Source: Rotaria sordida (taxonomy: Eukaryota; Rotifera; Eurotatoria; Philodinida; Philodinidae). From it: a stretch of DNA of 64,000 bases. The notes beneath the pieces were generated by a model. The model saw only the letters and a program-made list of their open reading frames with translations. It made no database searches and was not told the origin of the DNA. The position numbers and the translations under genes were made by a program. Where the stretch lies: the NCBI GenBank assembly GCA_905250125.1, contig CAJNOL010000119.1, forward strand, positions 182,030 to 246,029, given 5' to 3'. Positions 13,613 to 24,012 of the stretch are shown here, one piece after another (positions within the stretch are counted from its first letter, which is position 1; each line of letters begins with the position of its first letter).

Positions 13613-14062
13613 TTAAGTTTCTATTGCAGTAAATTCTTCTTGATCATAACGTAATTCTTCTAAAATTTCATTAATATTATCAATAAGTTTAATTAATTTT
13701 TGATTAATTTCTTCGAATTGTTCATTTTTCTTTTCAATTTTTGCAACAAATAAATCATTTGTTAATTGAAGTTTTTGTTGTTCATAACCTTGTAATTGTT
13801 CTATATGTTTAAAAATATTTTTATTATTTTCCAGACGTTTTTTTATAAGTAAGATTTCTTCTGATATTCTTCCAAATATAACTGTTATATCAGAAAGAAA
13901 AGTTTGAAATGCTGGAAAATTATGTGTATTTAAAAACATTAATTGTGCATCATAAAGACGTTGATAAGTTAGACAACGTTGAGATTGAAGACGAAATAAT
14001 GTTGGTAAAAGTTCATTCATCTTACATTCATTTATATTGATATCATCTTCAATTTTTTCCAT
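13613..14062 (-). CDS. REX1BD: REX1B-domain protein (required for excision 1-B)
   Basis: Single-exon 149-aa protein, acidic and helical. The pattern LLPTLFRLQSQR, then YQRLYDAQLMFL, FPAFQTFLSDIT, an LQGYEQQKLQLT stretch, and C-terminal INEILEELRYD follows human REX1BD (C19orf60), whose family is named after Chlamydomonas REX1, required for DNA repair; its biochemical role is poorly known. The ATG directly abuts a CTTGTTCTAG acceptor (14063-14065). The gene lies in the middle of a tight same-strand trio: 92 bp downstream of the CWC15 stop and 70 bp upstream of the SYMPK ATG. Such spacing leaves little room for separate promoters and suggests processing from a polycistronic transcript. Absence of introns is unusual among its neighbours but expected for a 450-nt gene. 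Confidence 0.85.
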   Translation of the reverse strand: MEKIEDDININECKMNELLPTLFRLQSQRCLTYQRLYDAQLMFLNTHNFPAFQTFLSDITVIFGRISEEILLIKKRLENNKNIFKHIEQLQGYEQQKLQLTNDLFVAKIEKKNEQFEEINQKLIKLIDNINEILEELRYDQEEFTAIET

Positions 14063-14154
14063 CTAGAACAAGAAAGAAACACAATCATATCGAAGAAATT
14101 TGATTTTGTTATTAATATACAACGACAAAAAAAAAAGAAGAAAATAATAAATGT

Positions 14155-15061
14155 TTATTTAATATATTTATCCATAAAACGTCGATGAAAATCACTACGT
14201 AAACTATCATTAACAAATTGTGCAACACGTTTTTCACCTGAAAAACCATCAGCTTTAGCACAATTTTTAAAAACAACATCATCATCCCAACGACGTTTAA
14301 CACGAAATTCAGTATTTGCTGGTTGTGTTGAAGCTTTTGGTCCTGGATTTAATAATGGATTACCTTTAAGAATATTTTCTGTACGAATTTTTTCTTCTTC
14401 TAAACGTTTTTGTTGTTCAACTCGTGCTGCTTCAGCTGCACGTTCTTTTTTTATACGAGCTAATTCAGCCATAAGTTCAGCTGTATCATCTTCATCATCA
14501 TCATCGTCATCATCATCATCATTATCATCTTCATTACTTATTGAACGATTTTGTTGTATATTCTTATTAAATTTTGATTGATGATGTGATGTTACTTCTT
14601 CATCTGATGATGATTCATCAAGAGGATCACTAAAAGAAAAATAAATTTTATTCATATTTAATTGTTTATTTTTTTACATACTCAGCATCAATATTTGTTT
14701 CTGTATGAGTTATTGCAGGTTTAGATCGACTACTTGTTGTTCCACCAGATGTAATACGTTTTGTATCAGATGAAGATCGTTGTGATTGTTGTTTATCACG
14801 AACATTTCGTTCACGTTCTTCAAGTTCTCGACGTATACCTTCACGATCTTTTGATCGTAATTCTTCTTGTGTATGTTGACCTTTTTCACGATATTTTAAT
14901 GTTTTATTTGCTGGCATATCTCGTGCTGAATATTGTTTTGACATGCCACTAAGATTTGCTTCACCTCGGGAAGTACCACCGACTAGAAAAAAAGAAAATT
15001 TTATTTTCTTTAAATTAATACAAAAAAAATTACTGGCTGGTTGAAATGCATTTGTCGCCAT
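14155..15061 (-). CDS. CWC15: Spliceosome-associated protein CWC15 homolog
   Basis: Exons 15034-15061, 14682-14982 and 14155-14629 give 804 nt, 267 aa. Hallmarks in order: [18 protein letters not shown], a basic/charged RRELEERER stretch, [14 protein letters not shown] followed by an aspartate tract, [26 protein letters not shown], and the near-invariant C-terminus [16 protein letters not shown] with [23 protein letters not shown]15 is a core component of the Prp19-associated (NTC/NTR) spliceosome assembly that stabilises the catalytic U2/U6 centre. A CTTTTAG acceptor lies 20 nt upstream of the ATG. It is the first gene of the CWC15-REX1BD-SYMPK cluster and faces the divergently transcribed Neuralized gene. 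Confidence 0.96.
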
Positions 15062-15585
15062 AGTTCAAAATAACAAAAAATCTAAAAGATAAATTGAAGA
15101 TATTTAATTCTACTAAATATTTATCTAAGTTATTTATCTTTTGTATAAACTTTCAATAAAATACATATTTCTAGTTAATAAAATAACATTTGGATATGTT
15201 TTTTTTTTTTGTTAAGTATAAACTATTCACACAATGAAATTGTATATATATGTTGTGTATTGGAACTAAGTTACACCATTCTATATAAACACAAATGATT
15301 GCTTGGAGAACTTGATATCCAATTAAAGATAATTTCTTCAGATTCGTTCGAAACTAAATTTGTATTAATTAAAAAAGTAAAATCGAATAAATTTAATTTA
15401 TATATAAAATAAAAGTTTTTATTTGCCTATTTGAATAAATTTTAGAGGTCACCACATATAAGAATGAACATGAATGGGTATAATAACCATGCATACATAA
15501 TAAGATGCTTTTGAATGATTTGAGATAGGAAAAAGTGTCTTTTAAATTATCCAAAGTTTTTTCGTTTTTATTATTATTTTAGATA
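15062..15585. promoter_or_regulatory. Divergent intergenic interval between CWC15 (-) and Neuralized (+)
   Basis: 524 bp separate two start codons pointing away from each other, so promoters for both genes (and for the whole CWC15 cluster) should lie here. On each side an acceptor-like AG lies close to the ATG: 15082-15084 for the minus gene and 15581-15582 for the plus gene. No clear TATA box can be told from the A+T-rich background. Confidence 0.5.
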
Positions 15586-17672
15586 ATGGCACAAGTAGCT
15601 ACAACAAATAATGATCTTACAACTCCATCATTTTGTTTTCATAATGCAACATTCGGACAAAATATACGATTAGAAAATAATGCATCAAAAGCGGTTCGAC
15701 ATACATCTTTTGATCATGGTATTCTCAGTTTTTTTTTGATTGTTTTAATTTTTAATATTTCTTTTTTTTTCTCGATTTTAGGTATTACATTTTCAGATAA
15801 ACCAGTTAATATTAATGAACGTATACATTTAAGAATTGTTGAAGTTGATGAAACTCGTCAATGGTGTGGTTCATTAGCTATAGGTAAAAAAAAAAATAAG
15901 ATCATAGAAATAGAAAGAAAAATTTTACAAAAAAAACATTTCTTTTAGGATTTACTCAAGTCGATCCAAATACAATTAGACAAGAAGATTTACCTAAATC
16001 AGCGTTGCCAAGTCTTAGTACAACTAATAAATATTCTTATGTAAAACGTCTTTATGAAACATTAACAAAACAACTTTGTATTATTTTTTATTATAATCCC
16101 GAGTATGTGATTAATAACTTTCTTTTTTATTATTATTATTATTATTTCATTCATTTAGTGGAGCTTATTTTATTCTTGATGGAAAAGAACAAGACATATC
16201 CAGAAATATTGATATCAAAAAACCTCTATGGGCAGTTATTGATATATATGGCAATGTGAAAGGTAATCAATGAAATAATTATATTCTCTTATTAGATATT
16301 AAATTTAATTTGACATTTCTAATTGTTGTTTTCATTAAAATAAAAAAAGACATTTTTCTTTTTCATGAATCGAAAATTGCAAAGTGTATCATTCTCAATT
16401 AATCTTTAGAGATGAATTGTTTATAATTTATTAAATTTTACTCAAATAACTGAACATATGTTCTAATCGCATTTAGTAAATTCCAATTGAACTGGAAGAG
16501 TTCAGAAATTTAATCTTATCTAAAGAATATTCTGACTGAATAAATTTTAAAAAAAGTATTTTTCAGTTCATTTTTTGATGTGTATCAATAAGTTAACTTC
16601 AATGGTGAATAAAATTATTCATTCTTATTATTTCTCATTATTTTCAAATTACAAATAGTTTCTTGTTTTCTAGCTGTCACTTTTACAATTCCACCTAAAA
16701 CTACTGATGATGGCAAATCTTTATTTGCTAAATATCCTCAAAAACCAGATAAATTACCAATTCGTTATTTTACTCAATTAAGATCTGAAAATTTTCAACC
16801 AGTTACATTTAGTAATGTTCATGGTCCTGAATTGGAATTATATTGTGAATATAAAGTTGCATTACGTAAACGTAAGTTTTAAAATTTAGAAAATTAAATA
16901 AATTAATTTTTTTACATATTAGGTGTTCAAAAACTAGTCCGACCTTATTTATTTATTAATTTTCCTTTAGCACCTGGTGATGAACTTTATATACGTATTT
17001 TATCTATTGATCCAAACTATCGAACACCGTAAGTAATTATGTTTTTTTTTTGTTCTATGAATTATGTTTTATTTTTTATTTTTTTTTGTTATTTTAAAAA
17101 GAGGAATATTTGGTTTTACTAATGTTCGTCCATCAAAATTTGCTGATAAACTAGAAACTTTACCAGCAATAGATCCAGCAGCATTAGTCGATCGTAAAGA
17201 ATATTGGCTTTTACGTGAAGAACCATTTGATGATACTCTAAGTGAATTAGATGAATATAGAATATTATTTGATAGAACAAGTGGTGAAATATTATTATGT
17301 CGTAATAATGATACAGTATCTCAACCACGTATATTAACATTTGCTGATCTTAATGAAACATTTTATCCATTTTTATTTTTAAATGGTCGTATAACAGCTC
17401 TATCTGTATTTGGTTTAATTGCACCAAATGTTCGATTAACTGAAACAAATCATAATATAAATTCAAACAATCGAACAGATAATGAGGTTGATGATGATGA
17501 TTCTGATCGTTGTACGATTTGTTATGATGCTAAAGCAACTTGTGTACTTATACCATGTGGTCATATGATTTTTTGTACGAAATGTAAAGTTGATTATGAA
17601 ATTAGATCAACAAAAACTTGTCCTAAATGTCGAGCAACCTACGAACAAGCTATTGAAGTTGAAGTCGATTAG
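15586..17672 (+). CDS. Neuralized-type E3 ubiquitin ligase (two NHR domains plus RING)
   Basis: Exons 15586-15718, 15782-15883, 15949-16102, 16159-16262, 16674-16871, 16923-17028 and 17102-17672, total 1368 nt, 455 aa. Residues ~12-165 form one Neuralized homology repeat (FCFHNATFGQNIRLEN, RQWCGSLAIGFTQVDP) and ~180-375 look like a second. A C3HC4 RING occupies residues 403-442 (CTIC, PCGH, CTKC, CPKC), with all eight zinc ligands present. Neuralized proteins mono-ubiquitinate Delta/Serrate ligands and promote their endocytosis in Notch signalling; membrane phosphoinositide and ligand contacts are made by NHR1. Domain order matches Neur/NEURL1, though the second repeat is less clear. An ATTTTAG acceptor lies 3 nt before the ATG. 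The fourth intron (16263-16673) is 411 bp and otherwise featureless. Confidence 0.9.
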
Positions 17673-18989
17673 AAGAATGTGCTCAATTTATTCTTTTTCT
17701 TTTCGTTTATTTTTTTTGTTAATTTATTATTTAGAAACTACTTTTTTTTTGCAATTTATGTCTGTTCTTGATTTGAAAAGAAAACCAAAGCTCCTATCAC
17801 TAGCAGAACATGTACAAATTTGAGCAACCAGTTTTTTTTAATTAAAAAGAAATAAAGAAATTGTGTTTAAATATGAAATATAATNNNNNNNNNNAAAAAA
17901 AACCAATTCAATGTGTTTTTTTTAAATAAATTACTGGAAAATGAGATGAGTAATAAAAATTGAAAAATTTTTTCTGCATACTCTCAAATCATTCATTTTA
18001 CTTCAGTACCAAGTCATTCTATGAAAATATTTGCTGTATTCGATTTCTATTTTTCAACTACGTTTCAAATTAAGTGACAAACCAAAACTGAAGTACATAA
18101 AACATCTATATGTATATACGCTTTATTTTTGACTTGACTTGCTCTGCCCATCCTCTATCATTGTTTTTCTACAAATGTACATTGAAATTTCCAACGACGA
18201 CATGATGAGAGGTAGTGAACGACGATTGATCATCTCACTTTCAGTTTGTATGCGCAGGAGAGTACATAGCCATTATTTGAATAGATTCTTCCAGATGTAG
18301 ATCAATCACACAAATATCAGATGATGAACATGCAATTCTTGATATAGAAATATCAAGGCAAATCAATATTGGTAATAATATGATAGAGTTGTATTCATTT
18401 TACATGATTAATTTCAGTCCATTATAATTCTATGTTGACTTTTAACATAAATATGATAATGATGTAATGTCATTGACCTAGCTCTCTATGAATATTTAAA
18501 ATATGACAAAAAAGACATAACTTCATTTACTATGAAAAACGGTAAAAAAGATCCTGTTCACTTAATTTGAGTGTCAAACGATAGATACTATTTATTTGGA
18601 ATATCAATTAATCGTATACTTATAAATATGAAACACAATAAATTTATTAGACGACATACATAATCATTATGGACAAAAAGGTGATCTTCAGGTATAAAGA
18701 ATGATTATGATAATGAAAATGTAAATAATTAATTTTAAAATAGAACGCTTTTTTTTTAACCTTCAATAAAATAACATACATAGAGCGTAAGTTTTTACCT
18801 ACGTCTTTTATCGAATTTTATTTTCAAGAAAAATGATTATTATGTCCGATATTGACGTTGATGTGTATAACGTATTTATTAAGATATTACTTAAGTTTTT
18901 CTTATCACTTATATTTTTGTTGAATCTAAAAAACAATAATCTCCTCTCTTACCGAACAACAACAATATCTCTATATCTATATCCATATA
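17673..18989. other. Gene-free spacer with a 10-N assembly gap (17885-17894)
   Basis: Downstream of the Neuralized stop. Early part has poly(A/T) runs expected of a 3' UTR. The N run marks a join of uncertain length. I see no coding potential, RNA gene or tandem repeat. Confidence 0.6.
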
Positions 18990-19907
18990 CTTAGGTCCAA
19001 CCAAAAGTTTTAAGAATATTAAAGAGTAATATAAAGATAATGAGATATTTTTAATTTTATTTTATCAAATGTTGAGAGTAGTTGCCATGATTATTTATAT
19101 CAAGTTTAATCCTTTCTAAAAATCTACTAAAAGTTTTTTTTTGACCTCTTTTTCTAAAAAAGTTTTAGCTACCTTGGAAACCACATAAGCTAATTATATT
19201 TCATTTATTTAATCACTTAAACTACATTCGATAGAATTAGTTAGCCAAAAATTATATGGTATCAGGCCTGGCGAATATATTGGGTATGACATTATATTGA
19301 TGTCTTCTTCTGTCATAGAATTAATAACATTGAATGAGTATGAAGTTAACGATGATCGTCAGACAATTTCGTACATTTTGAATCTAATGTCCATGTTTGT
19401 TTCCATATTTCATTAACAAAAGGCTTCGGGCAATTTTTAATATAATAATTGTAATCTATAGTCTTGCCATTATCTACATCCAGGATTATTTGATTTAAAT
19501 AATATATTAAACAAAGTTTTGGTTAAAATCTGTCTTCATGACCTACAGTCTTTGTCAATTCATCTTCAATAAGTCAGTTAGCATTCGATGACTTATGATT
19601 AACTTATCTAAAATAAATCGATATCACATCACTAGTAGTGCTAGAATACAACTGACATGTTCGAACAAAACCTCATTAAATTTTTAAAACAAATGAAATA
19701 TAATTAGCTTATGTGGTTTCCAAGGTAGCTAAAACTTTTTAGAAAAAGAGGTCAAAAAAAAAACTTTTAGTAGATTGTTAGAAAGGATTAAACTTGATAT
19801 AAATTATCATGGCAACTACTCTCAACGTTTGATAAAATTAAATTAAAAATATCTCATTATCTTTATATTACTCTTTAATGTTCTTAGAACTTTTGGTTAG
19901 ACCTAAG
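18990..19907. mobile_element. Foldback/MITE-like element with ~220-bp terminal inverted repeats
   Basis: The arm 18990-19210 is repeated in reverse complement at 19689-19907 with only scattered mismatches; both begin CTTAGGTC then C/T AACCAAAAG. The sequence outside both ends is TATA (18986-18989 and 19908-19911), consistent with a TA or TATA target duplication. The 478-bp centre has no convincing ORF, so the element is non-autonomous. TA-type insertion suggests a Tc1/mariner-like transposase, but TA is common in such A+T-rich DNA. Confidence 0.8.
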
Positions 19908-20007
19908 TATATATAGTCACGCATTACTAACTGCGCAATAAACTTCGATTCAAGGTCAAGAAAAAAACGTTTTCTTAACTTTTATGAGAAAAGAAAAAAA
20001 GATAGAT

Positions 20008-20225
20008 ATTACTTTATCCGGAAAGTTCGTGGAACTGATATACTATGAAATCTTATATTAACAAGTACTGCATTTATTCAACGTAATGACCTTCACTAGC
20101 GATCCCACGTTGTCAACGAGCTACGTGTAGCTATTAGCAAAGGTCATTACATTGATTTAATACAGCATTTGTTATCCTAAGATTTCATAGTATATGAGTT
20201 GCACGAACTTTCCGGACAAGGTAAT
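20008..20225. mobile_element. Short near-palindromic MITE-like element
   Basis: The 48-bp left end (TCCGGAAAGTTCGTG, then ATATACTATGAAATCTTA) recurs inverted at the right end, and an inner pair (GTAATGACCTT with AAGGTCATTAC) is also inverted. Total about 218 bp, able to fold as one hairpin. No coding capacity. Confidence 0.75.
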
Positions 20226-20651
20226 AATAGAGATTGAAGAAAACGAACAAGAACTATTCGACCAAAGAAAAGAACGAAAGAAAAGACAGATACTATAAAT
20301 CATATATGTATGAAACAAAAGATAGAGAACGAACATATATAGATAATACATATATCATTTTTTATGACACCTCTAACATATATGTTATAACAAGAATATT
20401 ACTTACACTGGAAGTTTTAATTGAATGAATTGTTTTTTGTTTTCTTATACAGATCAGTCTGAATAAATTCCATTCATATTTTAAACGTCTCATAAAAGAG
20501 TATAATACTTTTGATAAAGTAAAGAATACTTCAAATAGTTAATGAAAAAGTTTGTCGATGATGAAGATGAAATTACTAAATAAAACAAACTTTTTTTATT
20601 TATAAGTTACATTTCTAAATGAAAAGAACAAAAAGAAAAACATTCTTCTTT

Positions 20652-20921
20652 TTAATACAAAAACAAAATAGTAATCAAATAGACACAACAAAGAAGTGTT
20701 CTATTCATTTCTTGTTTATATCCATTTGATATATAATAATCATAATTATCATAATAGTCATCATGAATATCTATTGGAATATCTGTTGGTTTAGTTGGTT
20801 TCATCGTTGAATTTATTGTAGTATGTGGACGATGATGATGATGATGTTTTTTATGACATCCTCCACATGTGTTGTTCAATAAAATAGATATTCCAAGAAT
20901 AATTAATATTAGTTTGTTCAT
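20652..20921 (-). CDS. Small secreted histidine-rich peptide, possible GPI tail
   Basis: An 89-aa single-exon frame starting at the ATG at 20919-20921. Residues 1-18 are a good signal peptide (MNKLILIILGISILL). Then comes a Cys-Gly-Gly-Cys-His-Lys-Lys segment with a run of five histidines, a Thr/Pro-rich linker, an Asp/Tyr-rich segment, and a hydrophobic C-terminal stretch (TLLCCVYLITILFLY) with no residues after it, as in GPI-anchor signals. The clustered His and Cys suggest metal binding. I do not recognise the family. An acceptor-like TGTAG lies about 20 nt upstream of the start. It could be a chance frame; the coherent signal, linker and tail layout argues for a real gene. Confidence 0.5.
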   Translation of the reverse strand: MNKLILIILGISILLNNTCGGCHKKHHHHHRPHTTINSTMKPTKPTDIPIDIHDDYYDNYDYYISNGYKQEMNRTLLCCVYLITILFLY

Positions 20922-21117
20922 TATCTCGTTTATCGTACTACACAATAATAATACACTGACATGTACATATATATATATAAGAATTTTCTTTTCTTTCAGT
21001 ATTTTTTTTTTTTTTTTTTATCGTTAGAAAATCACAGTAAGCGATGATGCATGACAACATACAGGAAGAAAAAAACATGACAATTTATGAAAAACAAAAG
21101 GGCGTGCCCGATTATAA

Positions 21118-23600
21118 TCATTTATTAATATTATTATTTTCATCTTCATTTGTATATATTTGTGATTGTTGATGAATAGGTCGTTTTGTTTTATAAAGAT
21201 CAATTGAACTTTCATCGGATTGTTTTCCAAGTAATTTTGTTTCTTCTATATGTGTTTTATTAACAAGAACTGTTTTATCTAATAAATTTGATTTTTCAAT
21301 TATTGTTTCAATTGTATTTATATTATTAACTAGACTATCAGGTGTTATTTCATCAATAACTAAACAATGTTGAATATTAAATGGACCAATATTTGTACGA
21401 CGTATTGATTCTGAAAGTGTACTTGTACGTAAACGTATACCAATATCGAGAATAACTTCTTTTAAATGAATTTCTTGTTCATTAATAACATACATTTCTA
21501 TTTAAGAAATTAAAATTTTATTTAATAAATCTTGTATATACATACCAATATCAAAAAATGGTGCTTTAAAATTAAGTAATTTAAGACCATAAACTATAGG
21601 TGGTAGAGTATGATCACGAGGTTTCCATAAGCCAGCTTTAGCTAATTCAAAACCAGCTTGAGTAAATGGGCTGATTCCTGACATTCTGTTTTTTTTTTTT
21701 TATTAATAAAAGATACGTCAAATTAACAGATTAAGAAAGATATATAACTTACTTAAACATTGATGCTTGAAAACTACTTTGAATTAGAGCACAAACACGT
21801 TCAGTTTTAGATCGATTTACATGTTCTAAATGAAAAATTCATTCGATATGTTTGAAATATCAAATTAATGAGTATCCCAGGAATAAATTACACTAAATCT
21901 TGCTGCCTTTTTTTCTTATTTTATAAATGTAAGAAGTTTTCTTTATATACTGAAAGATATCAAACTACAATTTGTACAAAACTGTCAACTCCAAATTTAA
22001 AATACTAAAATCTACTCAGTCATTCAACTAGGATTTTCTATTCTCTACTAACGCTTATTGATTTCTATAAAGCCTTTGCTCGTTAAAGCTGATGTCAAAA
22101 GTAAATTACTTAATACCAAAAGTTCGAGAATTTTATGATCTATGTCTTATCAACCTTTGCAAGGTTTTCTGGACTAATGTTTATGAGAAAAAGACTTGGA
22201 ATTGACAACTGTCGGTAATTTTGAGTGTATTTTTTTCAAAAATTATGTTTTCAAAAGCTAGACTTACTCTATGGAAGATTTATTATTATGCTATCGGATG
22301 TAGAATTTAATTGTAAACAAAACGGTATAAATATTAAGGATTGTTTGGAATTAGAACATAAGATGACATAAATCTCCCAGAAAAAAGATTCTTTTTCTGA
22401 TACTTTCCTATTTTTTATTTCACAACTGTTTCTTTCAAATATTTCTTTGAAAATTCTGAAACATTCATCTAAAGATGCAGAATTTCAAAGAGAACTTTTA
22501 GTAGGATCTATATTAAAACATTATCATCAGTTTTTCGTTTTCTTGACCGTCGCAGTTGGGCAACTAAGTAAGTGTTCTTTTTCTTCTTTTTCATTTTTCA
22601 CCAACAAGAGAAAATTATATGAAAAACAAAGTCGACAAGTTCATAGAACTTGAAATTCTCTATCTTGAAGTATAAGAGAATATTTAAACTATCTTTTGCA
22701 TGCTTACCTTTTAGAATTATTTGAATATAGATTTCAGAAGTTCTCACTCTTTATTAGAACCTACCGAGGTCTACTGTTTATTAGTACTTTTTTTAGTTAC
22801 ATTTAAAATTATCTCTTTTGTTGAGAACAATTATATAAATAGTTTTAATGACCTACTCTCTAAAAAATATATTCGAATGGAATTATATTTATAGTTACGT
22901 ACTGTAAGTGCTTTTTTCAACAATAACGCCATTAGCGTCAAGTGTATTTGTTGATTCACCCATTTTGCCTTGAATATGATAGCACTAATATGATACAAAA
23001 AAAAATGATTTATAACGATGAATATCAGTCTTCAATAAATTGATTTACTCTCAATGGTTGACCATCTTTAATTTGATCGAGACATTTTGATTCATCATTA
23101 ATACTCACAACTTTTGATTAAAAACAAATAAAATAAAATGAAATATATTCAAAAATAATTTTACTCTGTAATCCAGATGAAAAAGGTTCTAATGGAAAAA
23201 TTGATTGAATATCAAAATCTTCTGGTTGATAACGTGGACCTAATGCTAAAATAATATAAATAAATTTCTTTTTTTTCTTCTTCTTCAAATAATACTCTAA
23301 ATTTGATTTCAACCTTGTATCGTATCAGATAGATCAACAGATGAAACAACCATTTCTTTTCCTGTTTGACTATCACGTATAATATCAACACGATTCATTG
23401 GTGGTCGACAAGACATTTGATTGAATGCTAGACAATATTATCTCATTTTTCATTGTTGCAATTTATTCAAATTAAATACCTGATGCTAATCTTTCTTGTA
23501 TAATAGTAAAAAAATGTTGCATCTTCATATCAGCTGGTTTAAATAGACAAGCAATACCACTCAATTTATCATACAACAATTCTGCTGGTGATCGAAGCAT
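21118..23600 (-). CDS. TRUB2: TRUB2-like mitochondrial pseudouridine synthase family protein
   Basis: Eight exons (23480-23600, 23314-23427, 23165-23245, 23049-23110, 22903-22984, 21753-21825, 21546-21685, 21118-21497) give 1053 nt, 350 aa. Order of matches to vertebrate TRUB2: LSGIACLFKPADMKMQH (human LHGLFAVYKPPGLKWKH), GKMGEST, VIVEKSTYKHVNRSK, VCALIQSSFQ, a GLWKP stretch, then LDIGIRLRTST with SIRRTNIGPF. TRUB2 modifies mitochondrial mRNAs and supports mitoribosome assembly and translation. The TruB catalytic motif (human RLDAQASG) appears here as PLEPFSSG, so the catalytic Asp is replaced by Glu; it may be inactive as an enzyme. Intron 5 (21826-22902) is over 1 kb. A TTTTTCAAG acceptor lies 3 nt upstream of the ATG. 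Confidence 0.82.
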
Positions 23601-24012
23601 TTTCTTGAAAAAAAATAAACATCAAGCATATTTTTCATATATTAATCTTTTCTTTCTATGTGTGTGTTTTATCGGTCAAAAGAAAAAATAAATATTACAA
23701 GTACAAAACCGAGTATGTCAACTCATATTTGTACTTTTTTTTTTTCGTAAAAATAGTCAAAACGGATGAAGAATGAACATCATGGGAACAAAAAAGGATA
23801 TATATATGTATCTTTCCTACTCTATTTATCCACATGCATTCATAGGAGGAGATAGAATATTAAACGAGGCACGGATAGAAAGGAGAAAAAACAAAACTAA
23901 GATTCGATATAGATATACAATAATAAATTTCATACACGCACGCACACAAGAAAATAAATCTCTCTATATATATACATAATAATAGAAAAATATAGAATTA
24001 CACTATTGTATT

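Noticed and set aside
14112-14303. Alternative frame within CWC15
   Set aside because: Overlaps the conserved C-terminal exon of CWC15 in another frame.
17119-17340. Minus-strand frame opposite the Neuralized gene
   Set aside because: It is the antisense shadow of a well-supported exon.
20234-20428. 64-residue plus-strand frame rich in Lys/Tyr/Arg
   Set aside because: Low complexity, sits at the edge of the hairpin element, no supporting signals.
22447-22653. Open frame in the long TRUB2 intron
   Set aside because: Short, unsupported, no transposon or protein motif recognised.
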